Source: Rhizobiaceae bacterium
GTDB lineage: Bacteria; Pseudomonadota; Alphaproteobacteria; Rhizobiales; Rhizobiaceae
DNA length: 64,000 nt
Direction: 5' to 3'
Assembly (NCBI GenBank): GCA_028281105.1
Contig: JANQKQ010000026.1
Coordinates: 160,531-224,530 of the forward strand
The notes under the pieces are model-generated. The model did not search any database and was not told the DNA's origin. It saw only the letters and a program-made list of their open reading frames with translations. Made by a program: the position numbers and the translations under genes. Below are positions 17,104 through 27,739 of this stretch, one piece after another (position 1 is the stretch's first letter; every line of letters begins with the position of its first letter).

Positions 17104-18611
17104 TTCTTCTTCCCCAATCCGCCCGGCAGCTTGGGCGCCCCCATGCCGATCTGCTTGGCCATGCGCTCCAGCTCCTTGGGGTCCATCCCGGAAAGATCCG
17201 GCATCGCGCCGCCCATTCCCGGTGCGCCCTGGGGCAGGCCCGGCAGGCCGCCTACCGGCATCTGCGGCATCGCGCCGCCGCCCAGAGCGCCCAGCAGGCC
17301 CCGGCGTCCGCCCGCCTTGCCCATCTTGCGCATCATGTCGCCCATCTGGCGATGCATCTTCAGCAGCTTGTTGATCTCTTGGACCGAAGTGCCGGAACCG
17401 GCAGCGACCCGCTTCTTGCGGCTGGCGTTCAGCAGTTTCGGCGACTTGCGTTCGCGCTTGGTCATCGACGAAATGATCGCCTGCTGTCGCTTGAAGATGG
17501 AATCGTCGAGCCCGGCCGCCTCGATCTGTTTCTTCATCTTGCCGACCCCGGGCAGCATTCCCATAATCCCGCCCATTCCGCCGAGATTCTGCATCTGGCC
17601 GAGCTGCTCGGAAAGGTCGTTCAAGTCGAACTCGCCCTTCTGCATGCGCCGCGCCATGGCCGCGGCCTTTTCCTGGTCGATGGTCTCGGCGGCCTTCTCC
17701 ACCAGCGAGACGATGTCGCCCATGCCTAAGATGCGGTCGGCGATTCGACCTGGATGAAAATCCTCCAGCGCCTCCATCTTCTCGCCGGTGCCGATCAGCT
17801 TGATCGGCTTTCCGGTGACCGCGCGCATCGACAGCGCCGCGCCGCCGCGCCCGTCGCCGTCGACCCGGGTCAGCACGATGCCGGTGACGCCGACCCGCTC
17901 ATCGAAGCTGCCCGCCAGGTTGACCGCGTCCTGGCCGGTCAGCGCGTCGGCCACCAGCAATATCTCGTGCGGATTGGACGCCGCCTGGATGTCAGCCATC
18001 TCCACCATCAACGGCTCGTCGATGTGGGTACGCCCGGCGGTATCCAGGATCAGCACGTCGAACCCGCCCAGCTTGGCCGCCTGGATGGCCCGCTTGGTGA
18101 TCTCGACCGGGGCCTGTCCGTCTACGATCGGCAGGGTTTCCACCGAAGTCTGCTCGCCGAGCTGGCGCAGCTGCTCCTGGGCGGCCGGCCGACGCGTATC
18201 GAGCGAGGCCATCAAGATCTTCTTTTTCTGCCGCTCGGTCAGCCGCTTGCCGATCTTTGCAGCGGTCGTCGTCTTGCCCGAGCCCTGCAGCCCGACCATC
18301 ATGACGACGACCGGCGGCGCGGCGGCAAGGTCGATGGGTTCGGCGTCCGATCCGAGCATATCGACCAGCTCGTCATGGACGATCTTGACCACCATCTGGC
18401 CCGGCGTGACCGATTTGACGACCTCGACGCCAACCGCCTTCTCCCGCACCTTCTCGGTGAACGAGCGCACCACATCGAGCGCCACGTCGGCTTCGATCAG
18501 CGCGCGGCGAACCTCGCGCAGCGCGGCGCCGACATCCTTTTCGGTGAGCGCACCACGGCGGGTCAGCCCTTCGAAGATCGCGCCGAGGCGGTCTGACAGA
18601 GATTCGAACAT
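17100..18611 (-). CDS. ffh: Signal recognition particle protein Ffh (SRP54)
   Basis: GTPase of the signal recognition particle, which delivers nascent membrane proteins to FtsY/SecYEG together with 4.5S RNA. 503 aa from the ATG at 18609-18611, which follows AAGGAAG; an in-frame start 23 codons upstream would give an atypical N-terminus. N domain about 1-90, G domain with GLQGSGKTT and DTAGR, and methionine-rich M domain from about 325, ending in a Gly/Met/Pro-rich tail. No 4.5S RNA gene was recognised nearby. Confidence 0.96.
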   Translation of the reverse strand: MFESLSDRLGAIFEGLTRRGALTEKDVGAALREVRRALIEADVALDVVRSFTEKVREKAVGVEVVKSVTPGQMVVKIVHDELVDMLGSDAEPIDLAAAPPVVVMMVGLQGSGKTTTAAKIGKRLTERQKKKILMASLDTRRPAAQEQLRQLGEQTSVETLPIVDGQAPVEITKRAIQAAKLGGFDVLILDTAGRTHIDEPLMVEMADIQAASNPHEILLVADALTGQDAVNLAGSFDERVGVTGIVLTRVDGDGRGGAALSMRAVTGKPIKLIGTGEKMEALEDFHPGRIADRILGMGDIVSLVEKAAETIDQEKAAAMARRMQKGEFDLNDLSEQLGQMQNLGGMGGIMGMLPGVGKMKKQIEAAGLDDSIFKRQQAIISSMTKRERKSPKLLNASRKKRVAAGSGTSVQEINKLLKMHRQMGDMMRKMGKAGGRRGLLGALGGGAMPQMPVGGLPGLPQGAPGMGGAMPDLSGMDPKELERMAKQIGMGAPKLPGGLGKKK

Positions 18612-18690
18612 CGCTTCCTTGCTACATCGGCGCGCCCTTCTCTCGGCGCCACTGGCCACCGACCGCGATCCGGTCGGCAAACACGTTCGG

Positions 18691-18719
18691 CATCCGAGGG
18701 CGCATCGCGCTGTCGGATG
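18691..18719 (-). promoter_or_regulatory. Imperfect hairpin in the gap between the dehydratase gene and ffh
   Basis: CATCCGA (18691-18697) pairs with TCGGATG (18713-18719), with an inner GCGC/GCGC (18700-18703, 18707-18710). It lies 80-108 bases upstream of the ffh start. No U-run follows on the minus strand, so it is a weak candidate for termination of the dehydratase transcript or a leader structure of ffh. Nothing else was recognised in the 258-base gap 18612-18869. Confidence 0.3.
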
Positions 18720-18869
18720 GTCGCCTCCGGGATCTCTTTAGACCTTTTCGGGTCCCGGTCGGGCGATGAAACCAAACGTTTCGAAACTGGCGGGGTTAAA
18801 TCGCCTCGATCCGTCATTGTCAAGCGCGACCAAACCCACTCGCAGCCGGCTTGGCGCGGACGCACCCGA

Positions 18870-20858
18870 TCAATTCGCCGACGCGCGCTCCTCCGGTCTG
18901 CTCCGTCCGTTCGACTTGCGCGCCAGGTTGGACGGCCTGTTCTGTATGAGCTTGCCGATGTTGGCCTTGTTTCCCGCTTTGACGGCGGCCTCGATCTTGA
19001 GCAGGAACTCATCACCGCTGTGACCTTCGAACTCGCCGCCGGTCAGTCCGGAAAGACCGGGTATGTCGAGCTTGTGCTCGGTCTCGAACCGGTTGATGAG
19101 CTTCTCGTCGAAGCGCTCGCCCGGTCTCGGCCCGATGATCTCCAATTCGACATCGTCCCTGCGGCCGATCGGCGAATAGGCGGCGATGACCCGCCTGGCC
19201 AGATCTATGATCTTGAGCGGCTGGCCGATGTTGAGGATGTAACGGTTGTATCGCGCTTTCTTGTCGGCGAAGGCGTGCACCGAGGCGCCCAGCACCAGAT
19301 CGGTCGCCTCCTCGATCGTCATGAAATAGCGCACCATGTTGGGATCGGTGATCGTGACCGGCCCGCCGCGCATCGCCTGTTCGATGAAGCGCGGCACCGC
19401 CGAACCGTTCGACGCCAATACATTGCCGAAACGCACCGACAGCGACCGGAATGAGGGCGTGCTGCGATCGGCGCGCGCCACCGCCAATTCACCGCAATAT
19501 TTGGTAATCCCCAGCACCGAGACCGGATCGACGGCCTTGTCGGTGGAAATAAACACGAACAGCTTGACGGAATTGTCCAGTGCCGAGGCGAGCAGGTTCT
19601 TGGTGCCGAAATAGTTGGTCTTGAACCCCTCGATCCAGTCCTCTTCCAGCACCGGCACATGTTTGAGCGCGGCGGCATGCAACACCGCCCACGGCTTGTA
19701 GCGGGCGATCAGATCGCCGATGCGCTCGCGTTCGCGCACGTCGCAGATGCGGCCGGTGACCTTGATCTGCGGCGCTGCGGCCGACAGTTTCCCGACCAGT
19801 TCGGTGAGCAGATATTCGGAATTGTCGAGCACCACCAGGTGCTCCACGTCCAGCGTCACCAGCCGCTCGCAGATGCTCGATCCCACCGAGCCGCCGCCGC
19901 CGGTCACCATCACCGTGCGCCCGGCATAGTGCGCGCGCACCCGGTCCATGTCGATCGCGTTGGAATGGCGCAACAGAATGTCTTCCGGCGACAACTCCTG
20001 CAGGAGCTGTGCGCCCGCCAGCGGGTCCTCCGAATCGGACACGCGCAGCTTGCGCACCCGCAGCCCGATTCGGTTGGCTTCCTGCACCAGCTTGGCGACG
20101 TCGCCATGCTCAGAATAGCCGGCGAGGATGATCAGCACCGGCATGCGCTTTGGGTTGAACCGCTTCGTCGTCGTCTCCAGCGCGTCGGCCAGCATCGCCT
20201 CGGTGCCGACCACCGGAACGCCGCGCACGACCCGGCCCACATGGCCGCGCGTCGTGGTGATGATGCCGCGCGCGCGCATCGGCGAGCGCGCATTGTCGTG
20301 GATCGACTTGATGAACTGGTCACACTCGTCGAGGCCGCCGGCCAACAGCACGTCCTGGACGTCGTGGGTCGCCTCGAACACCGCACGGCTGCCCAAATCC
20401 GACAGATAGCGCGCCGCCACCCGCGTCGACGAGACCAGCACCAGCACGACCAGCACGAAGATGACCAGCGCCGGCGTGGCGATCAGCACCTTGGCATGCC
20501 CGGTAAACCGGTCCGGCAGCAGGTTCATCGCCACCAGAACCAGCCCGATCATCACGACCGAGCGCACGATGTTGGCGTAGTCGGGCAGCGAGGCGAACCG
20601 CCAAAGCGAATGATAAAGCCCGAAATAGCGGAACGAGAAATGGCAGAAGATCGCGATCAGCACGTAGATCTTCACGTTTTCGCTGATGTCGGCGATCGGC
20701 AGGGCCGAACCGTGCACGATCACGAACGCAGCCGAAAGGGCGACCACGACCGAAACCAGATCCAGCGCCATGACCGCCGGAACCTTCCACGCCCCGCCGG
20801 CGTGGTTGAGCGAGCGGATCGCCTTGGCGAACTGGAGCAGAAGTGCCGTGAGCCTCAT
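18870..20858 (-). CDS. Membrane nucleotide-sugar 4,6-dehydratase/epimerase (FlaA1/CapD/WbpM family)
   Basis: About 662 aa. The N-terminus has four or so hydrophobic segments (about residues 25-150), then a CoA-binding-like domain, then a catalytic short-chain-dehydrogenase domain with the NAD motif VMVTGGGGSVGSSICERL (about 315-332). FISTDKAVDPVSVLG carries the family's altered catalytic region and RPGERFDEKLI closes the domain. Members convert UDP-GlcNAc to UDP-4-keto-6-deoxy sugars for surface polysaccharides. It is followed in the cluster by a WecA-like transferase and a ligase. The ATG at 20856-20858 is preceded closely by TAAGG; a TTG at 20873 is an alternative. Confidence 0.88.
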   Translation of the reverse strand: MRLTALLLQFAKAIRSLNHAGGAWKVPAVMALDLVSVVVALSAAFVIVHGSALPIADISENVKIYVLIAIFCHFSFRYFGLYHSLWRFASLPDYANIVRSVVMIGLVLVAMNLLPDRFTGHAKVLIATPALVIFVLVVLVLVSSTRVAARYLSDLGSRAVFEATHDVQDVLLAGGLDECDQFIKSIHDNARSPMRARGIITTTRGHVGRVVRGVPVVGTEAMLADALETTTKRFNPKRMPVLIILAGYSEHGDVAKLVQEANRIGLRVRKLRVSDSEDPLAGAQLLQELSPEDILLRHSNAIDMDRVRAHYAGRTVMVTGGGGSVGSSICERLVTLDVEHLVVLDNSEYLLTELVGKLSAAAPQIKVTGRICDVRERERIGDLIARYKPWAVLHAAALKHVPVLEEDWIEGFKTNYFGTKNLLASALDNSVKLFVFISTDKAVDPVSVLGITKYCGELAVARADRSTPSFRSLSVRFGNVLASNGSAVPRFIEQAMRGGPVTITDPNMVRYFMTIEEATDLVLGASVHAFADKKARYNRYILNIGQPLKIIDLARRVIAAYSPIGRRDDVELEIIGPRPGERFDEKLINRFETEHKLDIPGLSGLTGGEFEGHSGDEFLLKIEAAVKAGNKANIGKLIQNRPSNLARKSNGRSRPEERASAN

Positions 20859-20930
20859 AACCTTACAATCCAAAAAGATACTTGCGCGCCGGCGCCAGGC
20901 AAGGCGATGACACGATCGCCACGCCGCGCG

Positions 20931-22022
20931 TTATTCCTCTCGGACACCGGTTTGCGCCGGCCGGCCGCCCACCTGTGAGTCCGCCGGCGGCTGCCTGCGT
21001 GAAAAACCCGCCAGCGTCGTAGCCATGGACAGGACCGCAGCCGCCACGCATCCGGCTTCGACCCAACCCGGCAAGGCGACAAATGACGCCAACACCACAA
21101 CCACGCAGATACAACCGGTGACCAATACCGTCAACGCTATGCGTGCGCTCGACAGGCCGTTCGCCTGCGCACGCTGATAGAAATGGTCGCGATGCGCTTT
21201 CAGCAACGGCCGACCGGCGACAAGCCGCCGCGCCAATGTCAGCGTCGCGTCGGTCAACGGATAGGCGAACAGCAGAACGAACAGCATCGAGCCCTGGATC
21301 ATGAAAAACTGCGCCGACAGGATGCCGGCGGCCAGCCCCAGACCGAGACTGCCCGAATCACCCAAGAAGGCGCGGGCCACTGGCCGGTTGAACCAAGCAA
21401 AGGCCGCCAATCCACCCGCCGCCAGCATGGCCACCGCCCCATATCCGGCCGGGAAAAGCCCTCCCAGGGACAGCAGCGCCAGACCCAGGAAGCCGGGCAG
21501 AAGATTGGCCACCGTGATCAGATCGATGCCGTCCATGAAGTTGATTGCGTTCATGTACCACACAAGACCGATCACCATCGCGGCGGATATCGCCAACCAT
21601 GTCACCGAAACCCCGCCGGCGCCGGCAAATATCCCGGTGATGCCGGCGGTCGCGGTTGCCGCCACGGCAATCTGGACCGCCAGCCGCAGCCGCACCGACA
21701 GACCGCGCAGATCATCGACGGCGCCGGTGAGCGCGATCACCCCCACCATCAGCACGAACAGTCCCAACGGCAGCGGATGGAAGCCGTTGGGATCAAACAG
21801 CCATACGGCGAGCGCCCCCGCCAGCATGACCGGCATGATGACCAGGCCGCCGACCTGCGGCGCGACGTGACCGTGATTGGCGGGGTGGTCGGGATTGGCG
21901 ACAAATTGCCTGGCGCCGATGCGAAGCACCAGCCAGAGCAGAATGAAAACCGCCGCCAGTCCGGCCAGGAACGACCAAAGCACAACCATCGCTAGTCCAT
22001 CCGGAACCATGAAGATACGCAT
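20931..22022 (-). CDS. Undecaprenyl-phosphate sugar-1-phosphate transferase, MraY/WecA family
   Basis: About 363 aa, integral membrane enzyme that loads the first sugar phosphate onto the lipid carrier. Roughly ten hydrophobic segments are visible, with loops carrying the family's acidic residues: ALTGAVDDLRGLS (DD pair), MNAINFMDGIDLI (NFMDG motif), and FLGDSGSLGLG. The cytoplasmic basic loop RPLLKAHRDHFYQRA near the C-terminus has the HRDH pattern of WecA-like proteins. It lies immediately upstream of the dehydratase, which may supply its nucleotide sugar. Start uncertain: ATG at 22020-22022 was chosen, with later ATGs 4 and 10 codons in also possible, and no strong ribosome site. Confidence 0.87.
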   Translation of the reverse strand: MRIFMVPDGLAMVVLWSFLAGLAAVFILLWLVLRIGARQFVANPDHPANHGHVAPQVGGLVIMPVMLAGALAVWLFDPNGFHPLPLGLFVLMVGVIALTGAVDDLRGLSVRLRLAVQIAVAATATAGITGIFAGAGGVSVTWLAISAAMVIGLVWYMNAINFMDGIDLITVANLLPGFLGLALLSLGGLFPAGYGAVAMLAAGGLAAFAWFNRPVARAFLGDSGSLGLGLAAGILSAQFFMIQGSMLFVLLFAYPLTDATLTLARRLVAGRPLLKAHRDHFYQRAQANGLSSARIALTVLVTGCICVVVVLASFVALPGWVEAGCVAAAVLSMATTLAGFSRRQPPADSQVGGRPAQTGVREE

Positions 22023-22248
22023 CGCACACACACCAACAAACCAAACGCCGCCACGGCCGGACCAGTTAACACCACTGGCCTGGTAAGCCAAAACCAAAAC
22101 CGCCGGCGCAATCGCCCGGCCGCGCCACGGCGAAGCTGCTTACCCCGTCGTCAATTTGCGTATGGTAAACCGCCGAAAATGGTCCTATGGACTACCCCGA
22201 TCCGTTTCCTTTCGAACTACCGGAAAGCGCGGGGGCACACAGGCTCTC

Positions 22249-23529
22249 ATGGTTCCCATTTTCACAGACGCCGATCATCGCAATGGCCTGTTCGCCCTGC
22301 TGGTCGCCGTGCTCCCGCTGGCGGCGGGAAGCTTTTCCACCGCGCTTTTCTTCGCGGCCGCTGTCGCGCTGCTGGTGGAATTCGGCCCGGTCAGCAGCCT
22401 GCGCCTTGCCCGCGATACGCTGTCGGCGCAGCCGGCCCTGTGGCTGTTGCTGGCTTTCTTTGCCGTAGCGTCCGCCACAAACCTCGCCGGCGACGATCCA
22501 GCGCGGGGCCTGGAGTTCGCCGGCGCCTATCTGCATTTTCCCGTCGCGGTGCTGCTGGTGGGCTGGCTCAGGAAACTGTCGCCGGAGCTCGATTTTCTCG
22601 GCTTCTTCATATGGGGATGCCGGTTCGGCGTGCCGATCGCATTCCTGATTGGCCTATGGCAGTTCGCCAACGAATATCCCCGGGTGGAGGGCGCCAGCAT
22701 CAATGCGCTTCTGTACGGCTTCCTGTGCATGCTGGCCGGAACCCTGTCGGTCCTGAGGGTACAGGGCGACGGCAGAGCCGAACGGCTGTTTGCCTGGACA
22801 GGACTGGTGTTGGGCACCGCATGCGTATTGATGTCGTTCGCGCGCGGCATCTGGCTGCTGCTGCCGGTAATGTATCTGGTGATCGCTATCTATCTCGCCA
22901 GGATAAGGACACTGTCGCCGATGCATCTGGCGGCGCCGATCCTGGCGGTGGTGTTGGCGAGCGCCATGCTGCTGACCCCATACGGCTCGCGCGAGTGGGA
23001 CGCGCGCATCATCACGCCCCTGCAACAGGTCGAAACCGGCGCTTTGACCGGCACCGCGATCCAGGACCGGCTCGACATGCTGGCGACCGGCTGGCGGCTG
23101 TTCCTCGACCATCCGGCGATCGGCGTGGGCATGCAGAACACCGTGGCCGCGGCGAACGAGATTTCGCAGCTTGTGGTGGGCCGGCAAACCGATTTCACCT
23201 TCACCCATCTGCACAACGACTATCTTACCCACGCGGCCGGCGGCGGTATTCTGCTGGCCGCCCTGTTCGTCGCCATGCTGGTCCTGCCCGTGTGGATCGC
23301 GGCGCGGTCCAAACGCGATCGGATGTATCACACCCGGCTTTATTTCGCGGCGATGGTCTCGATAGCCTATGCCGGCGCCGCACTGACCAACCTGGTCTTC
23401 CGGCACGACCTGCCCCAGACCTTCTTCATGTGCGCGCTGGTGTTCATCGCGGTCAGCGCCGCCCAGTCCGAGGCCGGGGTCGACAAGCCTACCCTGTGGC
23501 CAGACCGGGACCGGCCCGCGCCGACGTGA
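22249..23529 (+). CDS. O-antigen ligase/polymerase-like membrane protein (Wzy_C family)
   Basis: 426 aa from the ATG at 22249; an earlier in-frame start at 22156 would add a non-hydrophobic N-terminus. The sequence is a succession of hydrophobic helices (about eleven) with a long periplasmic loop between about 255 and 340 containing QDRLDMLATGWRLFLDHPAIGVG and the motif THLHNDYLTHAAGGG. The H-N-D-Y-L pattern is diagnostic of the Wzy_C family, which includes lipid A-core:O-antigen ligase and polysaccharide polymerases. Divergent from the WecA-like gene and convergent with the mutase gene. Ligase versus polymerase cannot be decided. Confidence 0.8.
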   Translation: MVPIFTDADHRNGLFALLVAVLPLAAGSFSTALFFAAAVALLVEFGPVSSLRLARDTLSAQPALWLLLAFFAVASATNLAGDDPARGLEFAGAYLHFPVAVLLVGWLRKLSPELDFLGFFIWGCRFGVPIAFLIGLWQFANEYPRVEGASINALLYGFLCMLAGTLSVLRVQGDGRAERLFAWTGLVLGTACVLMSFARGIWLLLPVMYLVIAIYLARIRTLSPMHLAAPILAVVLASAMLLTPYGSREWDARIITPLQQVETGALTGTAIQDRLDMLATGWRLFLDHPAIGVGMQNTVAAANEISQLVVGRQTDFTFTHLHNDYLTHAAGGGILLAALFVAMLVLPVWIAARSKRDRMYHTRLYFAAMVSIAYAGAALTNLVFRHDLPQTFFMCALVFIAVSAAQSEAGVDKPTLWPDRDRPAPT

Positions 23530-23530
23530 C

Positions 23531-25690
23531 TCAGCGGTTGCGCCCGCGCGCCTGATCGCGGATACGGCCGGCCAGATCGGCCGCCGAGGCCAGGATATTG
23601 GTACCCGGCCCGTAGATCGCCGCTACCCCGGCATCGAGCAGAAAGGGGTGGTCCTGCGCCGGAATGACCCCGCCGCACACGACGATCTTGTCGGCGGCGT
23701 CCCGGTCCGCCAGTTCGGCCAGAAGCATGGGCGCCAGCGTCTTGTGGCCGGCCGCATGCGATGAGATGCCGACCACGTCGACACCCGCCTCCACCGCCAG
23801 TTCGGCCGCTTCCGCCGGCGTGCGAAACAGCGGCCCCACGGTGACATCGAAGCCCAGATCGCCGAAGGCCGAAGCGATCACGTGGGCGCCGCGATCGTGC
23901 CCATCCTGTCCCATCTTCACCACCAGCACCCGGGGCTTGCGCCCGAGCTCTTTGGAGGTCTTCTCGATCGCCGCTTCGACGTCGGTGAACGCCTCGTCTT
24001 CCGCCAGCTTGCCGCCATAGACCCCGCTGACGATCTCGGTTCTGGCGTCGTGCCGGCCCCAGGCGTCTTCCATCGCCGAAGAGATCTCGCCGACGCTGGC
24101 GCGGCACCGCGCCGCCTCGAGCGCCGTCTCCAGCAGATTGGTCTTGCCGTCGCGCGCGGTCGCCGACAGCTTCTCGAGCGCCGCGTTGCACGCCGCCTCG
24201 TCGCGATTGGCGCGCATTCGGTTAAGCCGCTCGACCTGGGTTTTGCGCACCGCCGAATTGTCCACCTCGAGAATATCGAACTCGCCGTCCTCGCCGTCGT
24301 TGGTGAACCGGTTGACGCCGACGATCACCTTGTCGCCCCTGTCGACGCGCGCCTGGCGCGCGGCGGCCGCCTGTTCGATGCGCGCTTTCGGCAGCCCCGC
24401 TTCCACGGCGGCCACCATGCCCCCCATCGCCTCGACTTCCTCGATCAGCTCCCACGCCTTGTCCGCCAGTTGTTGGGTCAGACTCTCGACGTAATAGCTG
24501 CCGGCCAGCGGGTCGACCACGTTGGTGACCCCGGTCTCGTGCTGCAGGATCAGCTGGGTGTTGCGCGCGATGCGCGCGGAGAACTCGGTCGGCAGCGCGA
24601 TGGCCTCATCGAACGAATTGGTGTGCAGCGACTGGGTGCCGCCCAGCGCCGCCGACATCGCCTCAAACGCGGTGCGCACCACATTGTTGTAGGGGTCCTG
24701 CTCCTGCAGCGACACGCCCGACGTCTGGCAATGGGTGCGCAACATGAGACTTTTCGGATCCTTGGGCTCGAACTCGGCCATGATCCGCGACCACAGTAGC
24801 CGCGCGGCCCGCAGCTTCGCGGCTTCGGCGAAGAAGTCCATGCCGATGCAGAAGAAGAACGACAACCGGCCGGCGAACGCGTCCACATCGAGGCCCTTCG
24901 CCAATGCCGCGCGCACATATTCGCGCCCGTCGGCCAGGGTGTAGGCCAGTTCCTGGACCAGGGTCGAGCCCGCCTCCTGCATGTGATAGCCGGAGATCGA
25001 GATCGAGTTGAACTTCGGCATGTGCTTGGACGTGTATTCGATGATGTCCGCGACGATGCGCATCGACGGTTCCGGCGGGTAGATATAGGTGTTGCGGACC
25101 ATGAACTCCTTCAGGATGTCGTTCTGGATGGTCCCCGACAGATCCGCGCGCGCCACGCCCTGCTCCTCGCCGGCGACGATGAAGCTGGCGAGCACCGGGA
25201 TCACCGCCCCGTTCATGGTCATCGACACCGACATCTCGCCCAGCGGAATGCCGTCGAACAGGATCTTCATGTCCTCGACCGAATCGATCGCCACCCCGGC
25301 CATGCCCACATCGCCCACCACGCGGGGGTGGTCGGAATCGTAGCCGCGATGGGTCGCCAGATCGAACGCCACGGACAGGCCGCGCTGCCCGCCCGCCAGC
25401 GCCTTGCGGTAGAACGCGTTCGAGGCTTCGGCGGTAGAGAACCCGGCATACTGGCGGATCGTCCAAGGCCGGCCTGCATACATGGTCGCCCGCGGCCCAC
25501 GCACATAGGGCGCGAAGCCGGGCAGGCCGCCCAGGTGGTCGATGCCGTCCAGATCGTCGGCGGTATAAAGCGGCTTGATGTCCAACCCGCTGTCGGTGCT
25601 TCCGGTCAGCTCATCCACCGCGCGTCCGCGCAGTTCCTTGTCGGCCAGCGCCTGCCAGTCGGTGACATTCGGCTTGTCGTGCTTGCTCAT
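23531..25690 (-). CDS. scpA: Methylmalonyl-CoA mutase
   Basis: Adenosylcobalamin enzyme converting methylmalonyl-CoA to succinyl-CoA, the last step of propionate and valine degradation. 719 aa, one chain carrying both the N-terminal TIM-barrel domain ([21 protein letters not shown] about 82-102) and the C-terminal B12 domain, with the cobalt-ligand motif DGHDRG (about 598-603) and a GGVIP loop (about 669). This is the homodimeric MutB/BhbA type. It follows pccA, 21 bases after the pccA stop is reached in reverse order, so transcription is pccA then mutase. No MeaB chaperone or epimerase gene is seen in the window. Confidence 0.97.
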   Translation of the reverse strand: MSKHDKPNVTDWQALADKELRGRAVDELTGSTDSGLDIKPLYTADDLDGIDHLGGLPGFAPYVRGPRATMYAGRPWTIRQYAGFSTAEASNAFYRKALAGGQRGLSVAFDLATHRGYDSDHPRVVGDVGMAGVAIDSVEDMKILFDGIPLGEMSVSMTMNGAVIPVLASFIVAGEEQGVARADLSGTIQNDILKEFMVRNTYIYPPEPSMRIVADIIEYTSKHMPKFNSISISGYHMQEAGSTLVQELAYTLADGREYVRAALAKGLDVDAFAGRLSFFFCIGMDFFAEAAKLRAARLLWSRIMAEFEPKDPKSLMLRTHCQTSGVSLQEQDPYNNVVRTAFEAMSAALGGTQSLHTNSFDEAIALPTEFSARIARNTQLILQHETGVTNVVDPLAGSYYVESLTQQLADKAWELIEEVEAMGGMVAAVEAGLPKARIEQAAAARQARVDRGDKVIVGVNRFTNDGEDGEFDILEVDNSAVRKTQVERLNRMRANRDEAACNAALEKLSATARDGKTNLLETALEAARCRASVGEISSAMEDAWGRHDARTEIVSGVYGGKLAEDEAFTDVEAAIEKTSKELGRKPRVLVVKMGQDGHDRGAHVIASAFGDLGFDVTVGPLFRTPAEAAELAVEAGVDVVGISSHAAGHKTLAPMLLAELADRDAADKIVVCGGVIPAQDHPFLLDAGVAAIYGPGTNILASAADLAGRIRDQARGRNR

Positions 25691-25711
25691 CGTCCCATCC
25701 GATTACCGGCC

Positions 25712-27724
25712 CTACTCGAATTCCATCATCACTTCATCGACCGCCAGGCTGTCGCCAGCGGCCACGTTGATCTTGCTCACCACGGCCTTCTTTTCGGCAC
25801 GCAGGATGTTCTCCATCTTCATCGCCTCAATGGTGGCGAGCGCCTGGCCCTGCTCGACGCGCTGGCCTTCCTCGACCGCGATCGATACCACCAGGCCGGG
25901 CATCGGACACAGCAAGGTTTTCGAGGTGTCCGGCGGTGGCTTGTGCGGCATCAGTCGCGCCAGTTCCGCCTGGCGCGGGGTGTAGACCCGCACATCCATA
26001 TGGGCGCCGCGATAGGCGATCCGGAAGCCCGACGTCGTCGACTTCACCTTCAGCAACCGCTCGGTGTCACCGACGAAAAGCCGCGCCAGCGACTGGCCGG
26101 GCCGCCAATCGGTGCGGATGTCGAGCTTGCGCTGCGAACCTTCGCGCCCGAGTTTCACCTTGGCGCCCTCATTGCGCGGCTTCAGCTTCAGCGGAACCGC
26201 CTCGCCGTCCACCAACACGTCCCAATTGCGCCCCACCCGTCGCTTGTGGTTCGCGATCGTGCCGGAGATCCGGGTGGCGCGTAACTCGCCGATCGTGTGG
26301 AGGACCGCCGCGCAGGCGGCGATCTGGTCGCGCTCGTCTTCGGCCAGCGTTACGCCGGCGAATCCATCGGCGTATTCCTCGGCGATGAAGCCGGTCGAGA
26401 TGTCGCCGGCGCGAAAGCGCTCATGCGCCATCACCGCCGACAGGAAGGGTATGTTGTGGCCGATGCCTTCGATCTCGAACGCGTCGAGAGCGACTTCCAT
26501 CGCTGCGATCGCGATGTCCCGATCCGGCCCCCAGGTGCACAGTTTGGCGATCATCGGATCGTAGAACATCGAGATCTCGCCGCCCTCGGCGACGCCGGTA
26601 TCGTTGCGCACGATCGTGCCGTCCTCGCTCTCACCTTCGCGCGGCGGGCGATAGCGCGACAGCCGGCCGATCGACGGCAGGAAATTGCGATACGGATCCT
26701 CGGCGTAAAGACGCGATTCGATCGCCCAGCCGTTCGCTTTGATGTCAGCCTGGGTAAGATCGAGCTTCTCGCCGGCGGCAACCCGGATCATCTGCTCGAC
26801 CAGGTCGATGCCGGTGATCAGTTCGGTGACCGGGTGCTCCACCTGCAGGCGGGTGTTCATCTCCAGGAAGTAGAAGTTCTTGTCCGCATCGACGATGAAT
26901 TCCACCGTCCCGGCCGAGCAATAGTCCACTGCCTTGGCAAGCTGAACCGCTTCCGCGCCCATCGCCTTGCGGGTTTTCGCATCGAGAAACGGCGACGGCG
27001 CCTCTTCGATCACCTTCTGGTTGCGCCGCTGGATCGAGCATTCGCGCTCGCCCAGATGGATGCAGTTGCCGTGGGTATCGCCCAAGACCTGGATTTCGAT
27101 GTGCCGCGGCTTGTCGATGAACTTCTCAATAAAGATGCGATCGTCGCCGAAGGACGAAGCCGCCTCGTTCTTCGACGAGACGAAACCTTCGCGCACTTCG
27201 GTTTCGTCCCAGGCGATCCGCATGCCCTTGCCGCCGCCTCCTGCGGACGCCTTGATCATCACCGGATAGCCGATCTGCTCGGCGATCTTCACCGCCTCGT
27301 CGTCATCCTCGATCAATCCCATATGGCCGGGCACGATCGATACGCCGGCCTCCTCGGCCAGCTTTTTCGAGGTGATCTTGTCGCCCATCGCTTCGATCGC
27401 ACCCACCGGCGGACCGATGAAGGCAACGCCCCGCTCGGCCAGCGCAGCGGCGAACCGGGGATTTTCCGACAGGAACCCATATCCCGGATGCACGGCCTGC
27501 GCCCGGGTCGCCTCGATCGCGTCGAGGATGTTGTCGATCACCAGATAGGACTGGGCCGCCGGGGCCGGGCCGATGTGAACCGCTTCGTCCGCCATCTTCA
27601 CGTGCACCGCATCCCGGTCGGCATCCGAATATACCGCCACCGTTTCGATGCCCATCTTCCTTGCGGTCTTGATCACCCGGCAGGCGATTTCGCCGCGATT
27701 GGCGATGAGGATTTTCTTGAACAT
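25712..27724 (-). CDS. pccA: Propionyl-CoA carboxylase alpha subunit (biotin carboxylase + biotin carrier)
   Basis: 670 aa. The biotin carboxylase domain (about 1-450) has the opening KKILIANRGEIACRV, the glycine-rich ATP loop SAGGGGKGMR and NTRLQVEHPVTE. A linker/BT domain follows, and the C-terminal biotinyl domain has the biotinylated lysine in EAMKMEN (about residue 637). It works with the pccB product encoded 2.7 kb upstream. The ATG at 27724 was chosen after GAGAG; the preceding TTG codon is a weaker option. An acetyl-CoA or methylcrotonyl-CoA carboxylase is less likely given the adjacent methylmalonyl-CoA mutase. Confidence 0.94.
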   Translation of the reverse strand: MFKKILIANRGEIACRVIKTARKMGIETVAVYSDADRDAVHVKMADEAVHIGPAPAAQSYLVIDNILDAIEATRAQAVHPGYGFLSENPRFAAALAERGVAFIGPPVGAIEAMGDKITSKKLAEEAGVSIVPGHMGLIEDDDEAVKIAEQIGYPVMIKASAGGGGKGMRIAWDETEVREGFVSSKNEAASSFGDDRIFIEKFIDKPRHIEIQVLGDTHGNCIHLGERECSIQRRNQKVIEEAPSPFLDAKTRKAMGAEAVQLAKAVDYCSAGTVEFIVDADKNFYFLEMNTRLQVEHPVTELITGIDLVEQMIRVAAGEKLDLTQADIKANGWAIESRLYAEDPYRNFLPSIGRLSRYRPPREGESEDGTIVRNDTGVAEGGEISMFYDPMIAKLCTWGPDRDIAIAAMEVALDAFEIEGIGHNIPFLSAVMAHERFRAGDISTGFIAEEYADGFAGVTLAEDERDQIAACAAVLHTIGELRATRISGTIANHKRRVGRNWDVLVDGEAVPLKLKPRNEGAKVKLGREGSQRKLDIRTDWRPGQSLARLFVGDTERLLKVKSTTSGFRIAYRGAHMDVRVYTPRQAELARLMPHKPPPDTSKTLLCPMPGLVVSIAVEEGQRVEQGQALATIEAMKMENILRAEKKAVVSKINVAAGDSLAVDEVMMEFE

Positions 27725-27739
27725 CAAACCATGATCTCT

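Noticed and set aside
18612..18869. Possible 4.5S (SRP) RNA gene in the gap upstream of ffh
   Set aside because: The conserved SRP RNA core (GGAAGGAAGCAGCC-like) is absent; only an imperfect hairpin is present.
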